A DNA stretch of 34,092 nt from Zetaproteobacteria bacterium CG1_02_53_45 (GCA_001871925.1 MNWZ01000108.1:1-34092), one strand, 5' to 3'; counted from the first letter of the stretch, positions 1 through 9,684 are shown. The notes: generated by a model from the letters alone, not told the origin. Made by a program: numbers and translations.

Positions 1-135
1 CAGCTTACTCACAGCAGCTGGCGTATTAGCAATATCGCCATAGCTCGTAACGTCGCCTCTGCCTTCATCGGCTATAGCAACGGATATGAAAGCCTTGTGG
101 ACATCCAAACCAATAAACCTGATTGTTGCTTGCAT
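1..135 (-). mobile_element. IS110-family transposase, N-terminal fragment running off the window start
   Basis: Reverse-strand translation from ATG at 135: MQATIRFIGLDVHKAFISVAIADEGRGDVTSYGDIANTPAAVSKL; the GLDVHK motif is typical of the IS110 DEDD N-terminus. Confidence 0.8.
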
Positions 136-336
136 GGTAACTCACCTCCTTGATTATGGCTCTGCCTTATCAGCAAAGTCCGGTAAGGATAATCCACGCT
201 ACTCAAGGATGGTGAGTTATCCCTTTCCAAGGGGGAGCCATGATGTCTAACGGGGGATCAGTACCCTCGCAAAAAATTCAGTCTTAATGTTTTTTATGCA
301 GAAGTTCCCCGTAAATCCGCGAAGAACCAAAAAAAG

Positions 337-1248
337 CTAGCGTGACACGCGTACGCGAATCACAAAATCCCTTTTACCAATGGACGACTGCCGCGAGAGC
401 AGGGCATTGCCCAGTTTTCCGGCTTCACTCTGTGCTGCAGCAATCGTGACGGTCTGATCCAGCGGCAGGATTAACTCGGTTGCGGCGCCGCTGATTTCCA
501 CGATATCAGACGGTCGCACTTGCGGTGTTGCATTCAAGCGCATGTCGGCCGCATTCGATGGCGGCATGTTCGGATTCCGGGCAGTGCCGAGATCAACCAG
601 CATCTCCTGTCGACCTGTAACCTGTACCGACTTGCGTTGCATCCAGGGCGTAATGCGCACACGCACCTGATCCACTCCGACCGGCCATGCCTGCACCTTG
701 AAACCGGAGGTGATCGGTATCAGCTCGGCGCTGTTCATCGAAACCAGACCGTAACCGGCGAGCCATAAGCGTGTTTCACGGTTCAGTGTCTGCAACGTGC
801 CGACTTCGATGCTGCCGGGTTCATTGGCGGTGATGCGAAGCTGGAAGCTGCTTCTGTTGTTGGAACTGTTGGAGTGGTCGGCCAGCTGAATACGGGCCCA
901 TCCGCCGGGTAGCTGCCCGGCTGAAATGCCGGCCGATGTCAGCGATGCGCCGGAGCTGCTCTCTGAGCGCACATCTTCTATTTCCACTTGGGCCAGAAAC
1001 AGCTGTATCGGTTGATCCAGCTGTTTTATCAGCGCTTTGGCCTGTCTGATATGGCTGACATCATCATCGAGAATAAGGATGCGGCGTGAGGGGATGACGG
1101 CCACCTTGCCCTGCTCTGAAAGCGAGCTTCTGGCGGCATCGGCGGCTTCCTGCATGGGCAGGTAATAGACTTCAATCACTTCGGAAGCGGCAAAAGCAGG
1201 TGTCTGCAGGCAGAGCCACAGTATCAGCCCGGCAAGCAACCGGCTCAC
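337..1248 (-). CDS. Secreted protein resembling secretin short domains (type II/III secretion or pilus NolW-like), no full secretin barrel
   Basis: 303 aa; signal peptide MSRLLAGLILWLCLQTPAFA, then VIEVYYLPMQEAADAARSSL...RRILILDDDVSHIRQAKALIKQLDQPIQLFLAQVEIEDV, a typical secretin N1-like pattern. Confidence 0.6.
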   Translation of the reverse strand: MSRLLAGLILWLCLQTPAFAASEVIEVYYLPMQEAADAARSSLSEQGKVAVIPSRRILILDDDVSHIRQAKALIKQLDQPIQLFLAQVEIEDVRSESSSGASLTSAGISAGQLPGGWARIQLADHSNSSNNRSSFQLRITANEPGSIEVGTLQTLNRETRLWLAGYGLVSMNSAELIPITSGFKVQAWPVGVDQVRVRITPWMQRKSVQVTGRQEMLVDLGTARNPNMPPSNAADMRLNATPQVRPSDIVEISGAATELILPLDQTVTIAAAQSEAGKLGNALLSRQSSIGKRDFVIRVRVSR

Positions 1249-2153
1249 TTTACAAACTCCGCATGAATCTCTTTCAGGCCAGCCGGATCCTCATGGATGA
1301 TGACCTCGCAATCCGGGTATTCTTCCATAATCCGCGCTTCTACATTATCGGCAATGGCATGCGCCTGTCTCAGGCTTAAATGATCATCGAGTTCCAGATG
1401 CAGCTGAATAAATGTTGTGGTGCCGGAGCGGCGCGTACGCAGGTCGTGTAATCCGCGCGTTTCAGGGTGAGCGTTTACAATCGCCTTGATCTGATTACGT
1501 TCTTCAACGGGCAGTTCACGGTCCATCAGCAGATTGAGCGACTCCCGGGCAATATCCCAGGCGCTGTAGAGGATATATCCGGCAATCAGCAGGGCGAAGA
1601 TCGGGTCGAAGCCCGCCCAGCCGTAATAGGCCAGCAGCAGTGCGGCGATGACGCTGCCATTAACCAGCAGGTCGGTTTTGTAATGCAGGCTGTCGGCCTT
1701 GATGGCGGTGGAGCCGGTTTTACTGATCACATGTTTCTGGAACATCAGCAGGCCGATCGTGGCGAGTATGGAGAAGATCATGACGCCGACACCTGTTGCT
1801 ACAGCTTCAACCGGTTTGGGATGCCAGAGGTGCGATATGGCTTCAAGCACGAGAAACAGGGCGGATCCGCTGATGAATGTCGCCTGACCAAGCCCGGCCA
1901 GCGCCTCGGCCTTGCCGTGGCCGAAGCGATGTTCCTTGTCCGCAGGCATCAGTGCATGGCGTACGGCCAGCAGGTTGATGATGGAGGCGGCTGCATCCAG
2001 GCAGGAATCGATCAGCGTAGCCATCAGACTGACCGAACCGGTCAATCCCCAGGCCACGGTTTTGACGATGATCAGCGTCAGGGCGACCAGTGTGGAGGCA
2101 TAGGTTGCCCATCGAAGCAGATTGGCCTTTTGATCCGGCGAAGTATTTCTCAT
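1245..2153 (-). CDS. fieF: Cation diffusion facilitator (FieF-like) divalent metal efflux transporter
   Basis: 302 aa; SLMATLIDSCLDAAASIINLLAVRHALMPADKEHRFGHGKAEALAGL and a C-terminal cytoplasmic domain with HLELDDHLSLRQAHAIADNVE. Confidence 0.85.
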   Translation of the reverse strand: MRNTSPDQKANLLRWATYASTLVALTLIIVKTVAWGLTGSVSLMATLIDSCLDAAASIINLLAVRHALMPADKEHRFGHGKAEALAGLGQATFISGSALFLVLEAISHLWHPKPVEAVATGVGVMIFSILATIGLLMFQKHVISKTGSTAIKADSLHYKTDLLVNGSVIAALLLAYYGWAGFDPIFALLIAGYILYSAWDIARESLNLLMDRELPVEERNQIKAIVNAHPETRGLHDLRTRRSGTTTFIQLHLELDDHLSLRQAHAIADNVEARIMEEYPDCEVIIHEDPAGLKEIHAEFVK

Positions 2154-2252
2154 GAGCTGATTCTGCCGTAATTTTCCATTGAATAAAGTTACAATTCATT
2201 AATGCCATGTTTCGGGCATGACAATGCTGCCGATGTCTACCATGATAAGGCC

Positions 2253-2795
2253 ATGCGACAGCTGATATCACCACACCGGAATGAACGCCCGCAAGGGGTT
2301 GGCGTTGAGCTGATTGTATTGCATGCGATCAGTTTGCCGGCGGGGCAGTTCGAAACAGATTATATTGATGATCTGTTTATGGGGCGACTGGATTGCACAG
2401 CTCACCCGGATTTTGCTTCGCTCAAAGCCCTGCAGGTGTCGGCGCATTTTATCGTCGATCGTCGCGGCAGGATTACACAGTTTGTCGCCTGCGATCAGCG
2501 CGCCTGGCATGCGGGTGTTTCCCTGTGGCAGGGACGCAGCGCTTGTAACGACTTTGCTATCGGCATTGAAATGATCGGTGATGAACAGCAGCCGTTCACT
2601 GCTGCCCAGTATCGTGAAACAGCTCGTCTGTGCCGCGTGCTGATGCGGCGTTACCCGGCGATTACGCCCGACCATATTGTCGGCCATCAGCATATTGCAC
2701 CGGGGCGTAAGTGGGATCCCGGCATACAGTTTCAATGGGACAGGTTTAAGCGCTCGCTGCAGCGCATCAGGCGCCTGGATATGGAGATTTTATGA
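2253..2795 (+). CDS. ampD: 1,6-anhydro-N-acetylmuramyl-L-alanine amidase AmpD
   Basis: RPQGVGVELIVLHAISLPAG...VSAHFIVDRRGRITQFVACDQRAWHAGVS...ITPDHIVGHQHIAPGRKWDPG, typical AmpD zinc-amidase motifs. The provided ORF starts at 2202; internal ATG at 2253 fits family length better. Confidence 0.85.
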   Translation: MRQLISPHRNERPQGVGVELIVLHAISLPAGQFETDYIDDLFMGRLDCTAHPDFASLKALQVSAHFIVDRRGRITQFVACDQRAWHAGVSLWQGRSACNDFAIGIEMIGDEQQPFTAAQYRETARLCRVLMRRYPAITPDHIVGHQHIAPGRKWDPGIQFQWDRFKRSLQRIRRLDMEIL

Positions 2796-3448
2796 CACGT
2801 TTGCTGGATCTGTTTGCATCGATGAATCAACTGCCGCCGCCGGTGGCGCGCGAACTTGCCGGACTCAAGACGATGAAGGTGCCGAAAGGCACCGTGCTGT
2901 TTCGCGATGGCGATGCCTGCCAGGGTTATGTGTTTGTGCTCGATGGTTCTGTGCGGGTGCAGAAGATGGATCCCGAAGGGCGGGAGATTGTGCTCTACCG
3001 CGTGGAGGACGGGCAGACCTGTATGCTGACCACCTCCTGCCTGCTTGGCGGCAAGGCTTACCCGGCTGAAGGTATTGCCGAGGTGGATACGGAGCTGGCC
3101 ATGATTCCGGCCAAACGTTTTGATGAACTGCTGGCTGACAGCGCTTTTCGCAAGTTTGCGCTGGCTATGATTTCCGATCGAATTGCCGATCTGATGGCGC
3201 TGATCGAAGATGTTGCCTTCGGGCGCATGGATGCGCGGCTGGCGCGGCGGCTGATGGAGCTCGATGACGGCAGCCATATACTCAGGCTGACGCATCAGCA
3301 GCTGGCCACGGAGCTGGGCACGGCGCGTGAAGTGATCAGCCGGATTCTGAAAGATTTTGAGCGGCGCAGGCATGTGCTGCTCGGACGCGGTTCGGTGACG
3401 CTGAAAGATCCTGATGCGCTATGGCACATTGCCTCCGTGGATGTGTGA
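2792..3448 (+). CDS. Crp/Fnr-family transcriptional regulator
   Basis: 218 aa; cyclic-nucleotide-binding-like fold (GTVLFRDGDACQGYVFVLDGSVRVQK) and HTH (LTHQQLATELGTAREVISRILKDFERR). 4-nt ATGA overlap with ampD. Confidence 0.85.
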   Translation: MTRLLDLFASMNQLPPPVARELAGLKTMKVPKGTVLFRDGDACQGYVFVLDGSVRVQKMDPEGREIVLYRVEDGQTCMLTTSCLLGGKAYPAEGIAEVDTELAMIPAKRFDELLADSAFRKFALAMISDRIADLMALIEDVAFGRMDARLARRLMELDDGSHILRLTHQQLATELGTAREVISRILKDFERRRHVLLGRGSVTLKDPDALWHIASVDV

Positions 3449-3457
3449 TAATATCAC
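3445..3457. promoter_or_regulatory. Candidate operator palindrome GTGATAATATCAC
   Basis: Perfect 6-1-6 palindrome at the end of the Crp/Fnr gene, about 60 bp before the DUF2892 start; half-sites resemble Crp/Fnr TGTGA/TTGAT sites. Confidence 0.35.
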
Positions 3458-3516
3458 GGTTTAATAATATCTACCGTTCTACAATGCTGACATCAAATAA
3501 CCATAGGAGGTTAGTG

Positions 3517-3714
3517 ATGAAAGAAAATGTAGGTGGTCTTGACCGTTTTTTCAGACTTGCGTTCGGCGCAGTTCTCATTGGATTTGGTACTGTTTTCGGA
3601 CTGTTCGCCCCCTGGTCATACATCGTTGGCGGTGTTCTGGTGGCAACGGCATTGATTGGCTTCTGCCCCTTATACCCCATGATCGGCTTCAGCTCCTGTG
3701 GAGCTGATGACTGA
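3517..3714 (+). CDS. DUF2892 / YgaP-type small transmembrane protein
   Basis: 65 aa from ATG at 3517 behind AGGAGG; MKENVGGLDRFFRLAFGAVLIGFG...LIGFCPLYPMIGFSSCG. Confidence 0.8.
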   Translation: MKENVGGLDRFFRLAFGAVLIGFGTVFGLFAPWSYIVGGVLVATALIGFCPLYPMIGFSSCGADD

Positions 3715-3732
3715 TACACGCGTTTAGGACAT

Positions 3733-3764
3733 ACAAAAAAAGCGCCCTTCAGGGCCGTTTTCTT
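3733..3764 (+). terminator. Probable Rho-independent terminator after the DUF2892 gene
   Basis: aaaaaaagcgcccttcagggccgttttctt: short GC stem with flanking A and T runs. Confidence 0.55.
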
Positions 3765-3834
3765 GTTGCTGACTCGTGCTCAGCTGTAATGTGCTACACT
3801 AAAACCAGCTCTTGATGGACCAGAGGGGGGTGAA

Positions 3835-5025
3835 ATGTCGCTGTTTGAAATACTTGTTTTTTTGGCAGCACTGTCGGTTCCATTGACGATGATGTTTGTC
3901 CATGATTTCCGTATCGCACGTCAGGCCGGTGTGGGCGTTTTCGAGCTGCCCGCCTGGTTTAACCGTTACTGCACCCTGCTTGTGTTGACCACTGTGTATG
4001 GCGGCATCTATTACGTGTTGCTTATGCTTTATATGCATGGTTATCTCGATAATAACCAGAGTGTAAACCTGTATGGGCGCGATGATTTTTTTGTGCCCAC
4101 GGCCTGTATATCGACGCTGAGTATTCTGCTGTTCGGTTATATTTTGCAGGCGGATAACGCCTTTTATCTGGCGTCGTTGCGCTCCGGGGCGGATCAGACG
4201 GTAGCCCGCCGCGATCTGATTTTCAGGACATTCCGCTCGGTCAGTATCGGCCAGATTGCGCCGGGCATATTCTATCCGCTATCTGTCTCGCTTTGGGCGC
4301 TGCATGGAGCATGGCTGTATAATATCTACAATATTGTCATGCGGGCGAGCAATCAGGATCTGATGCCGAGGGTCTTCTTTTCGGGGGCAGTGCGCATGAT
4401 CGCCGTACTGTTCGCCTCTGTGCTGATTTATGCGGTTTATCAGGCGATGTTCAAACCCTATCGGGAGTCTGATGGCGCCAACAGTGAAGCGCTGGTGGTT
4501 GAAAACAGAGGGGCTGCCTCAATGCTGGTGGCGCTGGCGTTGTTAACCGGCTTTTTCCCGATACAGGCTGTTGAGATAACATGGCAGAAACTCAAAAGTT
4601 CAGAGGTGATGGGGGCTGTTTTCACGCCGGAGGCAACACTTTCCATGAGCTATATTCAGGGCATGAACAGCTTTATGCGTGAGCGCCTGTTTGAGGAGGG
4701 GGTGGTTGATATCCACCAGCTGGCAACGCTTGGTAAACGACGCGACCTGCTGCATTCCCGCATACAGAACCTGGTCTCGGATGAACAGCTCAATGACTGG
4801 GTGGATCAGGCGAAGCTGTTGCTGCTGATTCAGCAACCCGAGCTTCTGCTGGCCCTGCGCTCTATGGGTGTTCGTGGTTTGAAGCAGCTGGATCAACTGG
4901 TGAAGCCGGAAAACAGCGCTCAGGTGGAGCAATTGCTTCTGCAGGCTGATGAGAAGTCGGGCCTGCGCACGTTTATTCAGGGATATACTCTGGTGCCCGG
5001 CACTGCTGAGCAGTCAGCTCAGTAG
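3835..5025 (+). CDS. Conserved hypothetical multi-pass membrane protein with cytosolic C-terminal helical domain
   Basis: 396 aa with several hydrophobic segments; RBS-like GAGGGGGG before ATG; no family recognised. Confidence 0.65.
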   Translation: MSLFEILVFLAALSVPLTMMFVHDFRIARQAGVGVFELPAWFNRYCTLLVLTTVYGGIYYVLLMLYMHGYLDNNQSVNLYGRDDFFVPTACISTLSILLFGYILQADNAFYLASLRSGADQTVARRDLIFRTFRSVSIGQIAPGIFYPLSVSLWALHGAWLYNIYNIVMRASNQDLMPRVFFSGAVRMIAVLFASVLIYAVYQAMFKPYRESDGANSEALVVENRGAASMLVALALLTGFFPIQAVEITWQKLKSSEVMGAVFTPEATLSMSYIQGMNSFMRERLFEEGVVDIHQLATLGKRRDLLHSRIQNLVSDEQLNDWVDQAKLLLLIQQPELLLALRSMGVRGLKQLDQLVKPENSAQVEQLLLQADEKSGLRTFIQGYTLVPGTAEQSAQ

Positions 5026-5032
5026 ACGAGCT

Positions 5033-6079
5033 TCAAGCGCTCTTTTTCCGCCGCTTCACAGTTTCTGTTTTCAATTGGCCGCAGGCGGCTGAAATATCAC
5101 GGCCGCGTGATTCGCGAACCACGGCAATGATTGAAGCATCCACCAGTACCTCGCGGAATGCCGATACAGCAGCAGCTTGCGGACTGGCATAGATCGCTCC
5201 CGGATAGGGGTTAAACGGCAGCAGGTTGACGGTACAGCCGAGTCCGGCCACCAGTTCACACAGGCGTCTGGCATCTGCAATGGAGTCATTGACCCCGGCC
5301 AGCATGACATATTCGATCAATACACGTTTGTTGCCGCGCGCCTTGATATAATCACGCACAGCCTGCATCAGCTCGGCGATGGGGTATTTGCGATTGATCG
5401 GAATCACCCGGTCGCGTACTTCATCTGTTGTGGCATTGAGTGACACCGCCAGATTGCACGGTAGTTCATCTTCGATCATGCGGTAGATAGCCGGCACCAG
5501 TCCGGAAGTGGAGAGGGTGAGCCGGTTGGGTGAGAAGGCCATGCCTTTGGGATCGGTAGCGATGCGTACGAACTGGGCTACGTCTGCATAATTATGCAGC
5601 GGTTCGCCCATGCCCATCAGCACCAGATTGCGCACATTGCCATCGCTGAAACGTTGTCCGGCCATGACTTCAGCGACCATTTCCGCGGCAGTCAGGTTAC
5701 GGGTAAGTCCTGCCGTGGCCGTGAGGCAGAACGTGCAGCCGACGGCGCAGCCGACCTGAGTGGAAATGCACTGGGTGAGCCGGCCGGGCCCCTGAATCAG
5801 AACGGTTTCCACCTCTTTTCCATCGGGCATTTTCAGCAGCAGTTTGCGTGTACCGTCCTCAGCCAGTTGCGAGGCAGTGCACTCCGGTTCAAACGTGGAA
5901 ACATGTTCAGCCAGAAAGTTCGCCAGCGCCAGCGGGATACCTTCGATGGCAGTTAAATCCGTATTATGATAGCGAAACAGCGATGCCAGAATTTTCTCGG
6001 CATGCACGGGTTTAGCTCCGGCCTGCAGGCAGAGTTCAATGAGTTGTTCATGGCGTAGGCCGAGGAGTTCTGTTTTCAT
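5033..6079 (-). CDS. rlmN: 23S rRNA (adenine(2503)-C(2))-methyltransferase RlmN (radical SAM)
   Basis: CISTQVGCAVGCTFCLTATAGLTRNLTAAEMVAEV, VLMGMGEPLHNYADV, LAVSLNATTDEVRDRVIPINRKYP, RESRGRDISAACGQL. Confidence 0.95.
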   Translation of the reverse strand: MKTELLGLRHEQLIELCLQAGAKPVHAEKILASLFRYHNTDLTAIEGIPLALANFLAEHVSTFEPECTASQLAEDGTRKLLLKMPDGKEVETVLIQGPGRLTQCISTQVGCAVGCTFCLTATAGLTRNLTAAEMVAEVMAGQRFSDGNVRNLVLMGMGEPLHNYADVAQFVRIATDPKGMAFSPNRLTLSTSGLVPAIYRMIEDELPCNLAVSLNATTDEVRDRVIPINRKYPIAELMQAVRDYIKARGNKRVLIEYVMLAGVNDSIADARRLCELVAGLGCTVNLLPFNPYPGAIYASPQAAAVSAFREVLVDASIIAVVRESRGRDISAACGQLKTETVKRRKKSA

Positions 6080-6101
6080 GATAAGCGTTCAATGCGCGGA
6101 T

Positions 6102-6137
6102 AAAAAAAGCGCATGTGTAGCTGGCCACACATGCGCT
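6102..6137 (-). terminator. Rho-independent terminator of the ferredoxin gene
   Basis: On the - strand: AGCGCATGTGT-GGCCAGCT-ACACATGCGCT followed by TTTTTT; perfect 11-bp stem. Confidence 0.85.
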
Positions 6138-6161
6138 CTGTTATCGATAGGGCGAAGCGGA

Positions 6162-6506
6162 TCAGAGGCCGTATTTCGCCTTGTTGGCGGATACTTCTTC
6201 TGCTGAAGGCGGCGTATGATCTTTAACTACGGCCAGATCAAATGCGTCACGGTCCGTGTCGCACAGCTCATTCAGGACGATGTCGGCATCAAATACTTCC
6301 GGCACATCTTCTTCAGGGTAGATCGCTTCCCAGGGGCATTCCGGCTCACATACAGCACAGTCTATGCACTCCTCCGGAGAGATATAGAGCATATTCGGTG
6401 TTTCGTCGTTGATCTCTTTCGGCTGGTAGAAGCAGTCAACCGGACAAACGGCTACACATGCAGTATCTACACAATCTTTACACAGCTGGGTGACAACAAA
6501 GGCCAT
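6162..6506 (-). CDS. fdxA: 7Fe-type ([3Fe-4S]/[4Fe-4S]) ferredoxin
   Basis: [18 protein letters not shown] and [16 protein letters not shown] cysteine clusters. Confidence 0.85.
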   Translation of the reverse strand: MAFVVTQLCKDCVDTACVAVCPVDCFYQPKEINDETPNMLYISPEECIDCAVCEPECPWEAIYPEEDVPEVFDADIVLNELCDTDRDAFDLAVVKDHTPPSAEEVSANKAKYGL

Positions 6507-6584
6507 GAGCGTTTACCTCACAATTCAAATTGGCGACGGAAGCTAGCAACTGGTTGCAGCAATGGCTACTGCTACCGATTACGG

Positions 6585-8528
6585 TTATTGATTCAGGCTG
6601 ACCTGCTGCTCCCGGTTCAGGCGCGTGATCAGGCTGGACGGCGTTTTTTCCTGCCTCCACTCATACACCGAGACAAAGGCCATCACCTGCTGCACATATT
6701 GGCGGGTTTCATTGAACGGGATGGCTTCGACCCAGGCTTCGGGTGCATCGAACGGCGTGCGCTGCAGCCATGTGTTAACGCGGTGAGGGCCGGCATTATA
6801 GGCGGCGGCAGCCAGTGCCAGGCTGCCAAAACGTTCTTTCTGTTCGACCAGATAGGCAGAGCCGAGCTGAATATTGGTAGCCGGAGAAAAGAGATCGGGA
6901 TGCCGGCTCTTCAGCTTCAGTTTTATGGCCGTGGCTCTTGCCGTTTTCGGCATCAGTTGCATCAGGCCACGGGCGCCGACATAAGAGGTCGCCTGGATAT
7001 TAAATGCCGATTCCTGACGGATGATACTCCAGATCGCCGAGGGACTAAGACCGGTGTCCGTTGATGCCTGTACGACATCTTTTCCATGTGCAAGTGGAAA
7101 ACGGCTCTCCAGCGCATCAAGTCGGTCCGCCTTGAAGGCGGCGCGAATCACCTGATCATGCCATTGCCACGATGCGGCCAGAGTGGCGGCAGTTTCCCAA
7201 GTGTCTTCCTGTGAGCCGGCCAGGGCAAAGTGCCATTCACGACTGGCTTTATTATTATTGCCCAGTTGCAGCCATTCATAAGCACGAATAATCGCCGGTT
7301 TCGAGGAGAGGGCGGTCAGTTCGGCTTCTGAAGCCTGAAAGCTGTCCGACGACATCTGTAGTGGCAGCCCCAGTCGTTCGGCGCTGAGAAAGCTGTAATA
7401 GCCTCGTAAAACGGCAAGTTTAGCATACAGTGGGGCAGCAGCTTCTTTTTCCCCCAGCATTTCCAGCGCCCGGGCTTTCCAGTAGGACCAGTTACTCTCC
7501 TGCTGCTCATTTTGCGGCATGGCATCAATCACCTGCATGGCTTTTTGCCACTCCTGATTGAGAATGTGCAGCCGAGCCTGCCAGGCGCGTGTATCTTCAT
7601 CCTGATCGGCAACAGGCAGTGCATTGAGCCAACCGGCAGCCAGTTGCATATGCTGTCTGGCCGCACGCAGCGCGATGTCTTTTTCTACAAGGCTGTAAAA
7701 TGAGGAGCTGATGCCCTGATCTGCTGTTGTTCTGACCAGTTGCAGGCTGTCCCATGCCTTGACCGGATCTATCCTGGACAGGCGATTCAGTCCGTCTGCT
7801 AGTATCATTCGGGAAGCAGTGATGTTGATGCCGGCCGGCCACTGTGCAAGTTGTTGTTCAGGCTGTTTTTGTACATTTTGCCAGTAATTCAACCATTGCT
7901 GTTGTGCTTTCGGCAGTGCTTTGGCCACTTCTTTTGCCTGTTTCCACTGGCCTTGCAGTGCAAGTCTGTCAATACGTGCCCAGCGCTCCGCCTGAGTGGG
8001 GTGCCCCTGCTTCAACCAGTTCTGCTGCAACGCTTCGGCAAATTCGGAGACCTTATGACCTTTTATCCAGTTCTCCGAGAACTGCTGCAGGGCGCGCTCT
8101 TTGGCACCGTTATGCCAGCTGCTGACCATGAAAATTTCAGGTAAGCGTTTGATATCCGCCGGGTCTTTTTCAAACTGTTGCGAGATTTTTGACCACTGTT
8201 TACGTTTGGCCAGATCTTCTATCCAGGCTACTCGCAGGTTAATGGTTTCCGGCACATCGGCATGCTGCGCAATGACCTTGATCGCCAATGCATCATGACC
8301 CTGTTTAAGTTCTTCACGGGCTTGCCAGATATCGAGGTAAGCGGTGAGCGGGTAATCTGCCAGTTTGGCTTTTAAACCATGGAAGCTTTCCATGTTGTTC
8401 TTGTCCAGAGCGTTGCGGGCTTGTTCAAACCACTGCCGTTGCTGCTCAATGGAGACAGTATTGGCACTAGCCTGTGTCCACGGAACACATGCCAGCATCA
8501 GAACAACCATCATCACAACAAAACGCAT
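6585..8528 (-). CDS. slt: Soluble lytic murein transglycosylase (Slt70-like)
   Basis: Catalytic domain AIWSIIRQESAFNIQATSYVGARGLMQLMPKTARATA...LALAAYNAGPHRVNTWL. The signal peptide MRFVVMMVVLMLACVPWTQA supports a start at 8528 rather than 8702. Confidence 0.9.
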   Translation of the reverse strand: MRFVVMMVVLMLACVPWTQASANTVSIEQQRQWFEQARNALDKNNMESFHGLKAKLADYPLTAYLDIWQAREELKQGHDALAIKVIAQHADVPETINLRVAWIEDLAKRKQWSKISQQFEKDPADIKRLPEIFMVSSWHNGAKERALQQFSENWIKGHKVSEFAEALQQNWLKQGHPTQAERWARIDRLALQGQWKQAKEVAKALPKAQQQWLNYWQNVQKQPEQQLAQWPAGINITASRMILADGLNRLSRIDPVKAWDSLQLVRTTADQGISSSFYSLVEKDIALRAARQHMQLAAGWLNALPVADQDEDTRAWQARLHILNQEWQKAMQVIDAMPQNEQQESNWSYWKARALEMLGEKEAAAPLYAKLAVLRGYYSFLSAERLGLPLQMSSDSFQASEAELTALSSKPAIIRAYEWLQLGNNNKASREWHFALAGSQEDTWETAATLAASWQWHDQVIRAAFKADRLDALESRFPLAHGKDVVQASTDTGLSPSAIWSIIRQESAFNIQATSYVGARGLMQLMPKTARATAIKLKLKSRHPDLFSPATNIQLGSAYLVEQKERFGSLALAAAAYNAGPHRVNTWLQRTPFDAPEAWVEAIPFNETRQYVQQVMAFVSVYEWRQEKTPSSLITRLNREQQVSLNQ

Positions 8529-8619
8529 GCCAGACCCCTGTGTGACTAGCTTAGAATAATATGCTTTTAATACAAGGGGGGTAGTTTTTGCGTGTGACTT
8601 TGTACGACATCTTGTCGGT

Positions 8620-8934
8620 CTAACCCTGATAAAAGGCAAACTTCTCAACGACATTGCCGCCGCGGAAATGCTCTTCAACAATTCGGTCGATGGCTGCTTC
8701 ATTCAAATTGCAGTACCAGACATTGTCCGGGTGCACGACCATGACAGGGCCCTCCATGCATACACCCAGGCAGCCGGCACGGTTAACGCGCACGCAATCC
8801 GGATCGCCAACGGTCAGTCCTGCCCTGGCTACTTTCTCTTTCAGGTAGTTGAGCAGCGGCAGGTTCTCTCCGCAGCTTTTGCCGCAGCACATTATGGCAT
8901 GGCGTTTGAATGGCATCATCATGGGCTTTGGCAT
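8620..8934 (-). CDS. Thioredoxin-like [2Fe-2S] ferredoxin
   Basis: CCGKSCGENLPLLNYLKEKVA...RVNRAGCLGVCMEGPVMVVHPDNVWYCNLNEAAIDRIVEEH. Confidence 0.8.
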   Translation of the reverse strand: MPKPMMMPFKRHAIMCCGKSCGENLPLLNYLKEKVARAGLTVGDPDCVRVNRAGCLGVCMEGPVMVVHPDNVWYCNLNEAAIDRIVEEHFRGGNVVEKFAFYQG

Positions 8935-8937
8935 GGT

Positions 8938-9684
8938 TTAATCCTTCCAGCTTATTCTTTTGCTGACCACATCACCGATAATCAGAATCGATGGTGAACG
9001 TGCGCTTACACTGCCATTGGCCGCCTGTTCAAGCGTGGCGATGGTGGTGCTCTCCTCAGCCAGCGTAGCGGCGTGAATAATGGCGAGCGGCGTCTGTTGT
9101 GCAAGGCCCGCATCCAGCAGTCGGGCGGCAATCTGCGGCAGGTTTTTCGCACCCATATAGAACACCAGCACAGGGAATGCTTCGACAAGGGCTTTCCAGT
9201 CCATGCGGCTCTTTTCACTGGCTTCATGGCCGGTAAGAAAGGCAAGTGAACCATTCACCGAGCGATCAGTAACCGGAATTCCGGCCATGGCCGGGGCCGC
9301 GACACCGGCCGTAATGCCCGGAATGATTCTGAATCGGATGCCGGCGGTTGCCAGAGCGCGCATCTCTTCGCCACCACGTCCGAAAACAAACGGATCGCCG
9401 CCTTTCAGGCGTACCACGCGTTTTCCCTCGTTAGCCAGTTCGATCAGTGTTTCACAGATATCGAGCTGGCTCGCCGATGGTCGGCCGCCGCGTTTACCGG
9501 CCAGAATCAATTCGGCTCCGACTGCGGCCAGATTCAGTACATCCTCAGAGACCAGCGCATCGTAAACAATGACATCGCAATCACCGATCAATTTGGCGGC
9601 CGCCAGTGTCAGCAGGCAGGCATCCCCGGGTCCCGCACCGACGAGGGCGACCTCACCAGTGATCAGAGGCGCATCCAGTTTCAT
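8938..9684 (-). CDS. cobA: Uroporphyrinogen-III C-methyltransferase (SUMT)
   Basis: VALVGAGPGDACLLTLAAAKLI, VIVYDALVS, VRLKGGDPFVFGRGGEEM, PGITAGVAAPAMAGIPVTDR. Confidence 0.93.
   Translation of the reverse strand: MKLDAPLITGEVALVGAGPGDACLLTLAAAKLIGDCDVIVYDALVSEDVLNLAAVGAELILAGKRGGRPSASQLDICETLIELANEGKRVVRLKGGDPFVFGRGGEEMRALATAGIRFRIIPGITAGVAAPAMAGIPVTDRSVNGSLAFLTGHEASEKSRMDWKALVEAFPVLVFYMGAKNLPQIAARLLDAGLAQQTPLAIIHAATLAEESTTIATLEQAANGSVSARSPSILIIGDVVSKRISWKD

Noticed and set aside
1467-2171. 234-aa + strand ORF
   Set aside because: Antisense to the CDF transporter; no recognisable motifs.
6216-7064. 282-aa + strand ORF
   Set aside because: Runs antisense across ferredoxin and transglycosylase genes; no RBS or domain support.
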